DNA from: Mycoplasmopsis opalescens ATCC 27921
Lineage (GTDB): Bacteria; Bacillota_I; Bacilli_A; Mycoplasmatales; Metamycoplasmataceae
Direction of reading: 5' to 3'
DNA: 64,000 bases
Assembly (NCBI RefSeq): GCF_000712185.1
Contig: NZ_JOOB01000011.1
Location: 1 to 64,000 of the forward strand
In this document: positions 44,518 to 56,700 of the stretch, in pieces
How positions within the stretch are numbered: position 1 is the first letter of the stretch
How the letters are laid out: every line of letters begins with the position of its first letter
Position numbers and translations under genes: made by a program
Notes under the pieces: model-generated
The model's input: the letters and a program-made list of their open reading frames with translations, nothing else
The model's database searches: none
What the model was told of the DNA's origin: nothing

Positions 44518-45405
44518 TTAATATTGAATAAAAACAATATACTTAGTTCATCATTCAGGAAGAAGATTCTCAATAGGATATATTCCATATTTGAGAAAAA
44601 GAATGTGTTCAAGAACTATTAAGATTAATGCAAACATTAAAACATCTCTTCATGATGTGATAAGTTTACGATATTTAGTTCTTTTCGCTTTTGGATTATA
44701 CCCTCTAGTTTCCATTGCATTAGCTAAATCCTCAGCTTTAGCAAAAGATATAGCGAATAAAGGGATAATTAAGGTAGTAAAGGCTTTGATTTTTTCTTTA
44801 ATATTGCCGTTTTTAAAATCTACACCTCTGGAAGCTTGCGCTTTGATAATTCTATTAGCTTCATCTAGAAGGGTAGGAATGAATCTTAAAGCAATAGAAA
44901 TTATCGTTGCTATAACACTGGTAGGAATAAAGATTAATTTCAACGGTCAAAGCAAATCTTCAAATGCTTTGGTTAAATCTACTGGTCTTGTTGATATGAC
45001 AAATAAAGAAGTTGAAATAATCATAATATAAATTCTTAAAAATAAGCTTAATGTTCTAGCAATAACACCATAACTAAATGCATAAACTTTAGATTCAGGA
45101 GTGATATAAAATATTGGTATATAGTTATTAGCATCGGGATTTTTCATTGTATAAATATTTACAAATAAGATAAATATTGACACAATTACAGGGAACTTCA
45201 TTAAGTTAATTAATGATGAAAATTTTCTAGTAGTTATAAGATAACCAATTGACGAAATTAGCAGTAATATAGCTAAATCAGTAAAATTAGTGGATATAAA
45301 AGTTAAAACAATTATCACGATATTTAAAATTAATTTAATTCGCGGATCGAGACGATGTATGAATGAATCACGATTAAGATATGAACCAATAGGAGAACTT
45401 TTCAT
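44518..45405 (-). CDS. ecfT: ECF transporter transmembrane subunit EcfT
   Basis: Coupling membrane subunit of the group II ECF importer, used by several S components. 295 residues: GSYLNRDSFIHRLDPRIKLI at the start (the LDPRxKL motif is diagnostic), five or six membrane helices, and the cytoplasmic coupling motifs (FIPTLLDEANRIIKAQASRG near residue 165, then AMETRGYN). UGA-Trp codons near 44947 and 44650. ATG 45405 overlaps the EcfA2 stop as TAATG. Confidence 0.92.
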
Positions 45406-46334
45406 TATTTTGTACCTCCTTTATCTTTTGACTCTAAAAAGTTATTGATAGCGTCTGCTAATTCATCAATTGTTTTAACCGGGGGTAAAACAATTCCGTG
45501 TTTTTTTAACTCAGAAACAAATGCTAAAACTTTTGGGGGTTCCAAATTATTTTTTTCTAATAAATCAATATCACTTAAAAGTTCAAAAGCATGGTAATCA
45601 CTAGCGATTTTTCCATTATTAAAAAGTAAAACTCTATCAGCGGTACAAAGTACATTGTCAAGGTCATGGCTAACCATTATTATTGTTTTGCCTTCTTCAT
45701 TAAGCTTTCTTAATATTTCTAAAATATCAATTGTTCCTTGTGGATCTAATCCTGCAGTTGGTTCATCAACGACTAACACTTCAGGCTCTATTGCTAGAAT
45801 ACCGGCCAAGGCAACCCTTCTTTTTTGTCCGCCACTAAGTGCAAAAGGGCTCCGCGATAAATATGATTCATCAAGCCCGACAATTTTTATGTATTTTTTA
45901 GCTCTTTCTTTGGCTTCTTCTTTACTTAAGCCATAAGAAATTGGGCCAAACATAATATCTTTTTCTATATTTTCTTCGAAAAGCTGATATTCAGCAAATT
46001 GGAATGCCACGCCTATTTTCTTGCGAATATCTTTTACTCTCTTAACTTTTCTTTTAACTGGAGCCATTACAGAAACGACTTCAATTGATTTATTAAAAGA
46101 TTTAGTTTTTTTATCATATATTTCATTTGGAAAAACTCAATCAATTTTTCCAACTGTAGGTAAAAGTAATGTGTTAAGATGTTCAATAAATGTGGTTTTA
46201 CCACTACCTGTTGAGCCAATAATTCCTATAAATTCACCTTGATTAATCTGACACGATACATCATCTAAAGCCTTAAATTCGCTGTTAGTTTTCTTTGAAA
46301 AAATATGGGTTAATCCATTAACAGTTATTTGCAT
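45405..46334 (-). CDS. ecfA2: ECF transporter ATP-binding subunit EcfA2
   Basis: Second ATPase of the ECF module. 309 residues with Walker A GSTGSGKTT (about residue 40), signature LSGGQKRR, Walker B VLVVDEPTAGLDP and H-loop VSHDL. A 25-residue insertion with KRKVKRVKD precedes the Q-loop (GVAFQFAEYQLF). UGA-Trp occurs at 46137. Start ATG 46334 overlaps the EcfA1 end by 10 bases; the stop overlaps the ecfT start. Confidence 0.94.
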
Positions 46335-47122
46335 ATTTGCTCCAATAATTCATCTTTGTTATATGTTGGCTTAATACTTTTGATTTTTTCGCTTAGTTGG
46401 TAAATGAATGGTGCAGTAATTTTAGCTTTATCAGTAATTTCTTTATTTTTAAGTATTTCTTGCGGCGTTCCTTCGCCAATTATTTTACCTTTAGCGAACA
46501 CATAACAATAATCAGCTAGAATAGCCTCATCCATATCATGAGTTATTGAAATCAATACTTTTTCCCTCTTTTTTTGAATTTCTCTTATTATTGATAAAAC
46601 AGTTCTTTTACCCAATGGGTCAAGCATACTTGTAACTTCGTCGAAAATAATTACTTCGGGATTTAAAGCTAAAACTGAAGCAATAGCAACCCGTTGTTTT
46701 TGTCCACCTGAAAGCATTTGCGGTTCACGATTGAGGTGATCCATCATCCCAACATCTGTTGCTAATTTATCTATAATTGGCTTCATTTCGTTTTGCGGCA
46801 CACATCTATTTTCCAATCCAAAAGCTATGTCATCTTCAACAGAAGAACCAACAAATTGGTTATCTGGATTTTGAAAAATAACCCCAATTTTTTGACGTAT
46901 TTGCTTAATGGTTTTTTCACTAATTGTGATCCCGTCAATTTCAATCGAACCACTTAGTGGACGATATAAAGCAACCAAAAGTTTACTAAATGTACTTTTA
47001 CCTGATCCATTGTGTCCTAAAATGGCGATATATTTACCTTTTTCAATGTTTAAATTAATCCCATCAATAGCATTTTCTATTGCATCTGGATACTTAAAAA
47101 CTAAATCATTTACTTTTATCAT
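46325..47122 (-). CDS. ecfA1: ECF transporter ATP-binding subunit EcfA1
   Basis: First ATPase of the ECF module, 265 residues, with no internal UGA. Walker A GHNGSGKST (about residue 36), Q-loop GVIFQNPDNQFVG, signature LSGGQKQR and H-loop ITHDM are clear. Walker B is EVIIFDEVTSMLDP, with Val instead of the usual Pro after the Glu, as commonly seen in EcfA1. First gene of a minus-strand operon ecfA1-ecfA2-ecfT; its start is divergent from deoD. Confidence 0.94.
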   Translation of the reverse strand: MIKVNDLVFKYPDAIENAIDGINLNIEKGKYIAILGHNGSGKSTFSKLLVALYRPLSGSIEIDGITISEKTIKQIRQKIGVIFQNPDNQFVGSSVEDDIAFGLENRCVPQNEMKPIIDKLATDVGMMDHLNREPQMLSGGQKQRVAIASVLALNPEVIIFDEVTSMLDPLGKRTVLSIIREIQKKREKVLISITHDMDEAILADYCYVFAKGKIIGEGTPQEILKNKEITDKAKITAPFIYQLSEKIKSIKPTYNKDELLEQICK

Positions 47123-47195
47123 AATTTAGTATTATACACTAAGTTAAAAATATAAATATTCATAAATAAAAATATGCTTTTTCTTAATTAAATAT

Positions 47196-47225
47196 GTCCA
47201 AAAAACCTGTAGCACAGCATTTTTA
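47196..47225 (+). repeat. Intergenic CTGT-type motif (see findings)
   Basis: CCAAAAAACCTGTAGCACAG followed by CATTTTT, between ecfA1 and deoD. Confidence 0.45.
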
Positions 47226-47473
47226 GCAAAAAAATCATTATTTTTTATATACCAATTAAAATTGTTGAAAAATTTTAGTCTCGGTGTAGATTAGTTCATT
47301 ATTAATTATGTGTTCGAAAAAGGTCTGATTTAGTGTTTTTAGTGAAAATATAAAATAAAAATATTTTCAAAATGTTTATAAAATAATGGAAACAATGTCA
47401 TATTTTTGCATTTTTTACCTCATATAATTATAATTAATAAGAATATAAAATAAAAATAGAATAAAATATCATC

Positions 47474-47488
47474 ATAAGTTTAACTTAT
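47474..47488. promoter_or_regulatory. Perfect palindrome upstream of deoD (candidate operator)
   Basis: ATAAGTT-T-AACTTAT, seven-base arms around a central T, between the candidate -10 and the deoD ribosome site (52 bases before the ATG). The position fits an operator or a leader-RNA hairpin. Confidence 0.45.
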
Positions 47489-47539
47489 CGAGTTTATGCT
47501 TTTCGAAAAAAAGTAAAAATTAAGATAAAAGGAGAAAAT

Positions 47540-48247
47540 ATGACACCACACATTAGTGCTAAAAAAGGGCAAATTGCAAAAACTGTAATTATGCCTGGTG
47601 ACCCACTTAGAGCAAAATATATTGCTGAAACATTTTTAGACGAAGGCTACGAATTAGTTAATACAGTTCGTAATATGTACATGTATACTGGTACATACAA
47701 AGGAAGAAAAATTACTGTTGCAGGTTCAGGTATGGGATGTCCTTCAATCGGTATTTATTCATACGAATTATTTAAATTCTACGATGTAGATAGAATTATT
47801 AGAATCGGTAGTGCAGGTGCTTATACATCTGATTTAAACTTGTATGATGTTGTTTTGGCTTCAAGTGCTATTGCAGATAGTAACAGCTTCAGAAAATTAG
47901 TTTCTGGAAAAGTTGGAAAGGTAGTTAAACCATCAAGCAAACTAAATAATGAAATTAAAAGAATTGCTAAAAAACAAAATATAACTCTTCATGAAGGAAG
48001 AGTTCACTCATCAGACGTATTTTATTCAAGTGTACCACTTGAAGAAAGAATTAAAAGTACACAAGCTTCATGCGTTGAAATGGAATCTTATGCTTTATTC
48101 ACTAATGCTGAAGCATTAGGAAAACAAGCCGCTTGCTTATTAACTATTAGCGATAACTTAATCACCAATGAAGAAACAACAGCGGAAGAAAGACAAAATG
48201 CCTTTACAACTATGATGAAAGTGGCTTTAGAATTAGCTCAAAAATAA
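47540..48247 (+). CDS. deoD: Purine-nucleoside phosphorylase (DeoD type)
   Basis: Splits purine (deoxy)nucleosides with phosphate into base and (deoxy)ribose 1-phosphate. The 235-residue hexameric-type enzyme has TPHISAKKGQIAKTVIMPGDP (pattern start), phosphate-site Arg in RNMYMYTG, GSGMGCPSIGIYSYEL, IRIGSAGA, and the nucleoside-site VEMESYAL and SDNL. Strong AAAGGAG. First gene of deoD-deoA-deoC; deoA follows 8 bp later. Confidence 0.96.
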   Translation: MTPHISAKKGQIAKTVIMPGDPLRAKYIAETFLDEGYELVNTVRNMYMYTGTYKGRKITVAGSGMGCPSIGIYSYELFKFYDVDRIIRIGSAGAYTSDLNLYDVVLASSAIADSNSFRKLVSGKVGKVVKPSSKLNNEIKRIAKKQNITLHEGRVHSSDVFYSSVPLEERIKSTQASCVEMESYALFTNAEALGKQAACLLTISDNLITNEETTAEERQNAFTTMMKVALELAQK

Positions 48248-48255
48248 GGATTATT

Positions 48256-49551
48256 ATGAGAATAGTTGATTTAATTGAAAAAAAGAGATTAAATAAAGCT
48301 CTTACCAAAGAAGAAATTGAATTTTTAATTAATTCTTATGTAGCGGGAACTATGCCTGATTATCAAATGGCTGCATTCATTATGGCTGTTATGTTTAACG
48401 GCATGGATAATGATGAAATAGCAACTTTTACCAAAACTATGATGCATTCTGGCGATGTTATGGATTTATCATCAATTCCAGGTGTTAAAGTTGATAAGCA
48501 TTCAACCGGTGGTGTTGGAGATAAAACTACTTTGGCCGTAGCTCCAATAGTGGCCGCTTGCGGTGCACCAGTTGCTAAAATGTCTGGTCGTGGACTTGGC
48601 CACACAGGCGGAACCTTGGACAAATTAGAATCAATTCCTGGCTTTAATATTTTTTACACCGAAGAAGCTTTTATCAAACAAGTTAAAGAACACAAAATTG
48701 CAGTGATCGGTCAAACCGCGCAATTAGCACCTGCTGATAAAAAACTTTATGCATTAAGAGACGTAACAAACTGCGTACAATCAATACCATTAATCGCTTC
48801 ATCGATTATGTCTAAAAAGCTAGCTACAGGCTCAGATGCGATTTTATTAGACGTTAAATGTGGCGATGGTGCCTTTATGAAAAACTTAGAAGAAGCTAAA
48901 TTATTAGCTCAAACTATGGTTAATATCGGGAAAGCTTTAGGCGTAGACACACGTGCTGAAATCACAAATATGTCTCGCCCAATTGGTCGTGAAATTGGTA
49001 ACAAAAACGAAGTTTTAGAAGCGATTAAAACATTAGAAGGAAATGGACCCGCAGACTTTAACGAATTAGTTTATTCTTCATGCGCCGCAATTTTAGAGCA
49101 ATCAAAATTAGTTAAAAGTCATGAAGAAGGTTTAGAAAAAGTTAAAGAAGTGATTGCAAATGGTAAAGCTTTAGCTAAATTCTATGAATTCGTGAGCTTA
49201 CAAGGTGGAGATGTTGAATTCCTTAAGAGTGAAAAATTCTGAACTCCTGCATACAAACATGAAATTTTTGCAAGTGAAAGTGGATATTTAGAAATATGCA
49301 ATGCTTTAACTTTTGGAATTGTTGGTATGAAATTAGGTGCTGGTAGAGAAACCAAAGAACAAGATATTGACTTCGAAGCTGGTATTACTTTACATAAAAA
49401 GACAAACGAAAAAGTCTTAAAAGGTACATTATTATTTACTCTTTATTCATCAAAACCTATTGATGCAAAATTAGCAGAAGAATTAGCTCCTGCTTACAAG
49501 ATTAATAATAATACAGTTGAAAATAAAATTATTTTGGCTCGCATAAGCTAA
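48256..49551 (+). CDS. deoA: Pyrimidine-nucleoside (thymidine) phosphorylase
   Basis: Phosphorolysis of thymidine or uridine in salvage and carbon supply. 431 residues: N-terminal helical domain, then KHSTGGVGDKTT (phosphate loop, about residue 80), SGRGLGHTGGTLDKLESIPG and the catalytic segment DVKCGDGAFM. The C-terminal domain ends with GITLHKKTNEKV. UGA-Trp at 49240. 8 bp after deoD, clearly the same operon. Confidence 0.95.
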
Positions 49552-49597
49552 TAAAAAAATATTTTCTTAAAATTCACAAATTAATTAATTAATTTAC

Positions 49598-49625
49598 TAA
49601 AAGTACTATTATACAGTTAAAAAGG
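49598..49625 (+). repeat. Intergenic CTGT-type motif (see findings), upstream of deoC
   Basis: CTAAAAGTACTATTATACAG in the 81-bp gap between deoA and deoC, overlapping the run-up to the ribosome site. It is a weaker match to the motif. Confidence 0.35.
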
Positions 49626-49632
49626 AGACAAA

Positions 49633-50304
49633 ATGACAAGTGTAAATTATGAACGTATGATTGATCATACATACTTAAAACCAGAAGCAACAACTAAAGA
49701 AATCGATAAATTAATTGCTGAGGCAAAACAATACAATTTTAAAACAGTTTGTGTTAATGCATCATATGTTGAATATGCAAAAAAAGCTTTAGCCAATACT
49801 GAAGTTGGCATTACTTGCGTAATTGGATTCCCTTTAGGAGTTATGAATTCAAATGTAAAAGCTTTTGAAGCTTTAGATGCTATTAACCGTGGTGCCGATG
49901 AAATCGATATGGTTTTACACATCGGTAAATTAAAAGAAAAAGAATATGATTATGTTTTAGAAGACATTAAAGCAGTTAAAGCTGCGATCGGAAAACATAT
50001 ATTAAAAGTTATTATTGAAACAGCTTTATTAACTAAAGAAGAAATTATTAAAGCAACTGAAATTGTTATGGCTTCAGGTGCTGAATTTATTAAAACATCA
50101 ACTGGATTTTCAACCCGTGGCGCTTCATTAGAAGATATCCAAATTATGAAAAGTGTTTGTGGGGACAAATTATTAATCAAAGCAGCTGGTGGAATTAGTG
50201 TTAAAGACGATATGGTTAAAATGCACATAGCTGGCGCAACTCGTTTTGGAACATCTCGTTCAGTTGCAATTTTAGAAGGCAAAGCAAGCTCTGGCGGATA
50301 TTAA
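49633..50304 (+). CDS. deoC: Deoxyribose-phosphate aldolase
   Basis: Cleaves deoxyribose 5-phosphate into glyceraldehyde 3-phosphate and acetaldehyde, completing deoxynucleoside breakdown. 223 residues: DHTYLKPEAT start, VCVNASYVE, CVIGFPLG, DEIDMVLHIG, the second catalytic Lys/Asp region LKVIIETALL, the Schiff-base Lys in FIKTSTGFS and KAAGGI. AAAGGAG precedes the ATG. Conversion of deoxyribose 1-phosphate to 5-phosphate needs a phosphopentomutase that is not in the window. Ends before a clear terminator. Confidence 0.96.
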   Translation: MTSVNYERMIDHTYLKPEATTKEIDKLIAEAKQYNFKTVCVNASYVEYAKKALANTEVGITCVIGFPLGVMNSNVKAFEALDAINRGADEIDMVLHIGKLKEKEYDYVLEDIKAVKAAIGKHILKVIIETALLTKEEIIKATEIVMASGAEFIKTSTGFSTRGASLEDIQIMKSVCGDKLLIKAAGGISVKDDMVKMHIAGATRFGTSRSVAILEGKASSGGY

Positions 50305-50334
50305 TAAGATTTAAAAACAAAAATTAAAAACATC

Positions 50335-50367
50335 AATAACTCACGAAAATGTGAGTTATTTATTTTT
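50335..50367 (+). terminator. Terminator of the deo operon
   Basis: AATAACTCAC (50335-50344) pairs exactly with GTGAGTTATT (50351-50360), followed by a T-rich tail. Confidence 0.9.
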
Positions 50368-50727
50368 ACTTATTTAAGATTTTGCCTCTTTATTTTCTTT
50401 ATTCCATTCATTTATTTTAGAATTGTGTTTTAATTTTACTTTTTTGCTTGTAATGAAGTCATTTTTAACTCAATCTGTAGCTAAAGAAAATTAGCTTTAT
50501 GCTTTTTTTGATGATGAGTTAGGTATCAAGGACTATGATTCTCTTTTTAAAATCTGTATTAAAAATGTATACCAAAAAAAATTGTTTTTTAGCCATTTTT
50601 GGTCGTTTTTTTTCAAAAAAAGCCAAAAATATGGTTTTGCTCGCCAAAATGATTACATCTTTATTGATAAATATATTATTTGGTTATTTATAAATAAATA
50701 CTTATTAATTAAATTAAGGAGAAACTT
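50368..50727. other. Upstream region of the giant surface-protein gene (360 bp)
   Basis: No gene found. It contains an imperfect 42-base palindrome at 50593-50634 with T8 and A7 tracts, and an AAGGAG ribosome site before the ATG at 50728. Promoter position is not clear. Confidence 0.5.
50593..50634. repeat. Long palindrome with T8/A7 tracts upstream of the giant gene
   Basis: CCATTTTTGG (50593-50602) pairs with CCAAAAATATGG (50623-50634) with a two-base bulge, and the inner T8 and A7 tracts also pair. About 94 bases before the start codon. Confidence 0.6.
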
Positions 50728-53700
50728 ATGAGTTATAAGAAAAAAAATAAGAAAGTATTGCTTACTTCATTAGCTTCATATACGACTCTAACAGGAATTT
50801 TGCTTACTTCAACAATCGGTATTTCTGCTAGTACCACAAATATTACAGACGCAGACTTACCAAGAATACCAAGTGAGAAACATGGTCAAATTAGTAAAGT
50901 TCATCATAATGATGACGAACAAATTCGCAAATTATATGACCTTTTAAACATTAACGATAGTAACTGATTACCTGAAGAAGTGCGTGAATCATTTAATTAC
51001 TTTAATGAAAATGCACCTTTAACAATTGATTCAGCTAGTGCTACAATGGAAGATATTTATAAACGTACCCAAGCTATTAAAAAACTTGGTCTTTTCGTAA
51101 AAAGAAATATTAACCACTATGATACAATTATAGAATGAGATGGTAGTGGTGCTAAAGATCATGATGGGCGAAATACATCATTTTTCGACAAAATGGATCA
51201 GTATTGAAAAGAATTTCAAGGCTACCAAAGACAATATCAAGAATTTTTAGCTAATGGTTCAGGCGGCTTAAATGAACAAGCATTCATCCAAAAACGAACA
51301 GAAGTAACTGAGAGAGCCTTAAAACTTTATTGCTACACTCTTGATGCTACCAACTCCCATCCACATGGACAACATTCTAATTTATATACAGAATCTAATG
51401 AGGTTTTTAATAATATTGCAAAAAAACACCAATTAATCGGTCATATTTCAGGTGTTATGCCTTCATCATCAAGTTTTAAATGATATGCTTTAAATAACTT
51501 TAGTTTCAACAGTCACAACTTTAATGGATATTATAATGCCTCAAATGTGGATGAATCGCAAAAATTAGACTTCGTTAACTTCCAAAATTTAGGTCAAAAC
51601 AAGGGTAATGATAGTTGAACTATTAAGTTATTAGGTAATGCCAACCCATTAATGGTTGTTGGCTATTTAAATAATATTGTCCAAGCCAATAACCTTAATA
51701 TACATGATCCGAACATTCAAAGAATCTTAAAAAGTATCTTCCGTGTTGTTTATTCATTCGTTAGTTTCGAAAAATCATGAACATTAGCTCATTCAAACGG
51801 CTGATTTAACTCTTCAAATAAACAAGAATTTTTAAGAAATTCTAGTGGTAAATCGGTTTCTGAACTATTATTAATTTTTCAAGGACAAGTGCTTGCCAAC
51901 TTACGTCAATTAGGTTTAGATATTCAAGCAGCATTATCGGATGCTATCTTTAAATATACCCTTGATCCAAGTGTAAAAGGCATTTCGTCAATTCAAAATA
52001 TTATTAAAGTCTTAAATAGATATTTTAACCCAGCATCAACTAACTATGATTATGTATGAGGCCAAGCTTTAGACTATGAGAATGACAGATTAATATTCAT
52101 GAGATTTATGTCTGGATATTTACCTTCAATGCTTAAGGGTGAATACCACCTTTCACCACCAGACAATCTTGGACAAGTAAAAGAAATTGCTTTAAAAAGC
52201 GTTATGCAAGGTATTTTAGGACACAAAGAACCTGGTTTCTATGAAAAAGATCCAATTAATAATCCTGGAAATTATACCCGTATCACTGGAAGTGGCTCAA
52301 CAGATAAAAATGAACAAATTTGAGATGCTGCTAAACTAATTTGAAGAAAAAGAAATGCTAAACAGGATAGTGATGAACCTACAACTAAAGAAGAATGAAT
52401 TCAAGTTTACAACGAATATTCTTTAATTTTATCTACTAACTCGATAAGAAGTGCTTTAGGTGGTATTGATACCAATAATGGTCAGTCTATTAAAGACAAT
52501 GATAACCTTAATAATGTATATATCGATAATGTTACTGAGTTAAAACCTAATACTGACTATAGTTTTGGTAAAACTTTAAATGCTTTATTTTTTGCAAACA
52601 AAATTATTACAAATAATAATATTAATATTGATACTAAATACGACGAAAACGGTAATCAAAAATATCGTCATTATATAGAATCGTTTAACAGTTTAAAAAC
52701 ACAGTATGATAGTGCAGATAAAACCAAAAAAATTGAATTATTAATTCCAAAAGGTCCGATTTTATCTAGAAGCCACTTTAATACTTATGATGAGTATAAA
52801 GAAGCTTACACTAAATATTTAGAATTCTTCGATACAGAATTCGTTAAAGAATTTGGTCACTTAGGAACATTGCCTACACCTGTTAAACCAATTATTTCAG
52901 GTGCTTTTGAAAATGAAAGAAATAGTAAAACATATACCGAATTATTTGAAAATTATTTAACTAAAGTTAAAGCTATTGTTGATTTAAACAGAAATTTACG
53001 TAATAAAGCCTTACAACAAATTGTTGAAATTCCGCTTTTAGGTGATCAAAACCTTGACCGTGTGGAAGTTCACTTTAAAGATGGCCAAGTTTCATACGGT
53101 CTAAGTCAAACTTGACCGATTAAAAAAGGAACACGCAAACCTGAATACTTCCCTGATGTAGAAGCAATTTATGTGGGCGAAGAAAGAATTAAAATTGATA
53201 AAAATTCAAAAAACATTATTTGAGTCGACCCAGCTAACAAATATAAAGGTATTTTAAGAATAATGCCTGGAACTAACACATCGCAACTTGACGTTGATAA
53301 CCCAACATCAATTATTTCATTGCGTAATAGCTTAATTCGTCATCTAGATAAAAGCGCAAAAAGAGACTATAACATCTATGTTAAAGCCTTAATTGAATAT
53401 TTTGATGCTCATAAAGATGGTTTAACTACTGATGAAATTAGCCAATTAAGTAAAGATATTACAGATGAATTTTCATTAAAAAATCCTGATGGATTAATAG
53501 ATGTTGATGGTTATACTGTAACCGATCAAACAGGTGAATATAAAACCGTTGATAAAAAAGCGACTGTTTGAGATGGCATTAACATGAATCACAATAATAG
53601 TTCAAACGGTAAAACTAATTCAACACGATTGGAAATCGATAAATCATTAATTAAGAAAATTGAAGATAAAAAAGCTTTAATTAAAAGCAAATATGATGCT

Positions 53701-56700
53701 AACCAAGCAAGAGTTAAAGCATTACGTGATGCAACAATTGCATTAATTAAAGCTTCAAAATTCGATAGTTCTGACGATCAATACGCAGCTAAAAAATCAG
53801 CTTTAGAAGAGCAAATTAATCAATCAAAAGCAATATTCCCTAAACTAGTTAAAAACTCAGAAGATGCTCTTAAAACTGCAGAAGTTATTTATAAATATAC
53901 AAAATATTTAGATCAAAGATATCAAAGTGGAGGAAATAACGTTCCAAAAGCTAGTTTTGGTGACTTTGCAATCCGTATTGTTTCTGTCGATAATGCAGAA
54001 TATAGAACCATGTTAAATGGTTTAATGATGATTATTGAAAAAGAAAGATTCGAAAAAGTTAAATTTGGCTATGATGGTGCTCCAAAATCAATTACCCTTA
54101 GTGAATGAACTAAAGCTAAAAAATGATTTGATGATTTCTACAACGAAAATGATGAGGATACTAAATTATTTGTCAACGATAAAAATGATTTAACAAGCAA
54201 AATTGAAATTGTTTATGCTATTTTAAAAGATACTAATAAACAATCTCAAAGCGTCGACAGATTTAACATTGACGAATCATTATTCACTGATGACATTAAC
54301 AAAGTTATTCCTGATGCTTGATTTGAAACAGCCAGAGAATACAATAGTGCTGCTCTAGCTGCTGAAAAATTAGAAATTCAAAATGCAAACTTAGAAGCTT
54401 TAAAAGCTACAAAAAAAGCTGTTGAACATTCATATGTTGTTTACGATAAAGATGGCCAATACTTTACTAATTATAATGGTGCTTTAGCCTTAAACACTAG
54501 TGATGAACTTTACAAACTAGTAAAAAGTGCTAAAGATTTAATTAAAAATATTGATCCAAATAAAGAAAATGGTAAATATGCCATCATTAAGGCTGATTAT
54601 GAAGGTTATAATGCTGCTTTAGCAGCTATGGCTGAATTAATTCACATACAAAAAGAAATTAATAGTAAAGAATATAAAGCCTTTAATAAAACAGTTTGAG
54701 AAAACTATGACAAGAAATTAGTTTTATGATCAAACAGAATTGACTACGGTTGATTAAAAGATCTTACTGAAGATGGAAGCCTTAGTGGCAATAATGCAAA
54801 AGATAAAACTGAAGTTGCTTTAACCCAAATTCAAGATTCTAATCCTTTTAAAGGTGTAAATAACTCATCAATAAGAAATATTTTATTAAGTAAAATCTTC
54901 TTCTTACAATACCTAAATAATTATCAATATGTAAAAAGTAACTATATTCCAGATTTAGACTTTAAAAATGATAATACAATAAAAGTTAATGACGACGTTA
55001 AAACAAAAGGTATTACTACAATTGGTTCTAATAATGCTAAAGCACAAGGTAAAATCTCAGTCGCTTTACGGGCTGATACTGCCTTAAATCAAAGTAATTT
55101 AATTGATTCACTTAAGAAGATGTACAAAGTTTTAGCTAAACCTAAAGCTAAAAATAATGGTTCGACTACTACAGGCGAAGCTTTTAATTCATTTGCAGAA
55201 GATGAACGTGGACAATTAATCGACTTTAACTCAATTCGTTCATATATTAGTAGTATTAACGGTAAAACTGATGATTATGAGTATGTAAAAAATCCTACTC
55301 AAGCTCAAAAATCACAATTAAGAACTTTATACGAATCAGTTAAAGATACTAAACCAAGTAATGCTGGAGGCATTAAAGCTGCTGCATATTTTGTCAAAAT
55401 CCTTGAAAAAGTTGAATGAATGCTTGCCATTGATGACGCTAAAAAAGAACTAGATAATAACACAGCTCTTTCAGGCAATGGTAAGCAAGAAAAAGAAAAA
55501 CATTATCACTTAAATGCCTATACACAAGCCGAATTAAACGAAGCTTATGAATGATTATTAACTGCAAGCCAATTATGAACAACTGCTAAAAATATCCATG
55601 CATACTATGAGAAAAATAAAGAAAATGTTAGTGGTAAAAATGTAGAATCTTACTGAAAAAATAAAATTTCGACACCTGTTTATGATGAATATATAAAGCA
55701 ACGTCAAAACGCTAAAGATGCTTATGGTGATAGTAGTGATGCATATTACTTTGAAGCTGATCCTTCAAGCAAAAACTTAATTAAAAAATCTTATAAAGAT
55801 TTAGATAATGCGCAAGTAACTGATGAAAACAAAATTAAAGAAGCTCATACTTTAGCTAAAAAAACTTTAGCTTCTTTAGCTGGTAATTCAGCAACCATTT
55901 TACCTGGTTTATTAAGCTTAAATGAACAATTACAAGCACTTGAAAAAGCTGTTCCAAAAGATGATGCTAAAATTAATAAAACAAAACAAGAAATTGAGGC
56001 TCTAAAATCAAAATTACAATTAGGAATTTTAGAATTATTTACTAATGCCGTTAATGCAATTAGTGACTCACCTGTTGATCCAGCTAAATTAAAAGAATTA
56101 ATCGCTGAATTAAATGGTCAATTATCTTACAATTCATCTGATACAAGCGACACTAGCTGAAAAACAAAACAAACTAATAACAATACTGTTGATGTTGTTT
56201 ATGGTATTGAGCCACAGCAATTTATCTTAGCTAAAACCGAAAAACCAAATAATTCAAATTCTGGTGGATACGCTATCTTTAATAATAATTATAGAACTGC
56301 TCCAACTGATGCAGAAAGAAAGTTATTAGGTGATTTACGTGACGATATAGATTACAACACTATTTTTGCTAACCACAAATACACACAAAACTTTGACCAT
56401 TATGCTGATCATCCAACAAGCATTTTAACTACAAATAGTGGTGCTGATAAACAAACCAAACAAATTGACATGGATATCATGACTAAATTATTGGAAAGCC
56501 GCATGATAGCTCATGTTTACAAGTCAATTTATTGAGCTTATGAAGATTATTTAATTATTACTAAAACTGCTGAATATGCCAGTGAATTAGATCAAAACGG
56601 TAAGAAAAAATACTCAATTAAGCAGGCTTTTGAAGAAACTAAGAAATTCTTGGAAAATGAAGCTAATGGCTTTAAAGCTGGTGCGCTAAGTTATAATGAA

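Larger units (their letters stand above)
47123..47539. other. Divergent regulatory gap between ecfA1 and deoD (417 bp)
   Basis: No gene. It holds a CTGT-type motif at 47196-47225, very A/T-rich sequence, a candidate -10 TATAAT at 47423-47428 for deoD, and a perfect 15-base palindrome at 47474-47488. The deoD ribosome site AAAGGAG is at the end. I see no known riboswitch fold. Confidence 0.6.
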
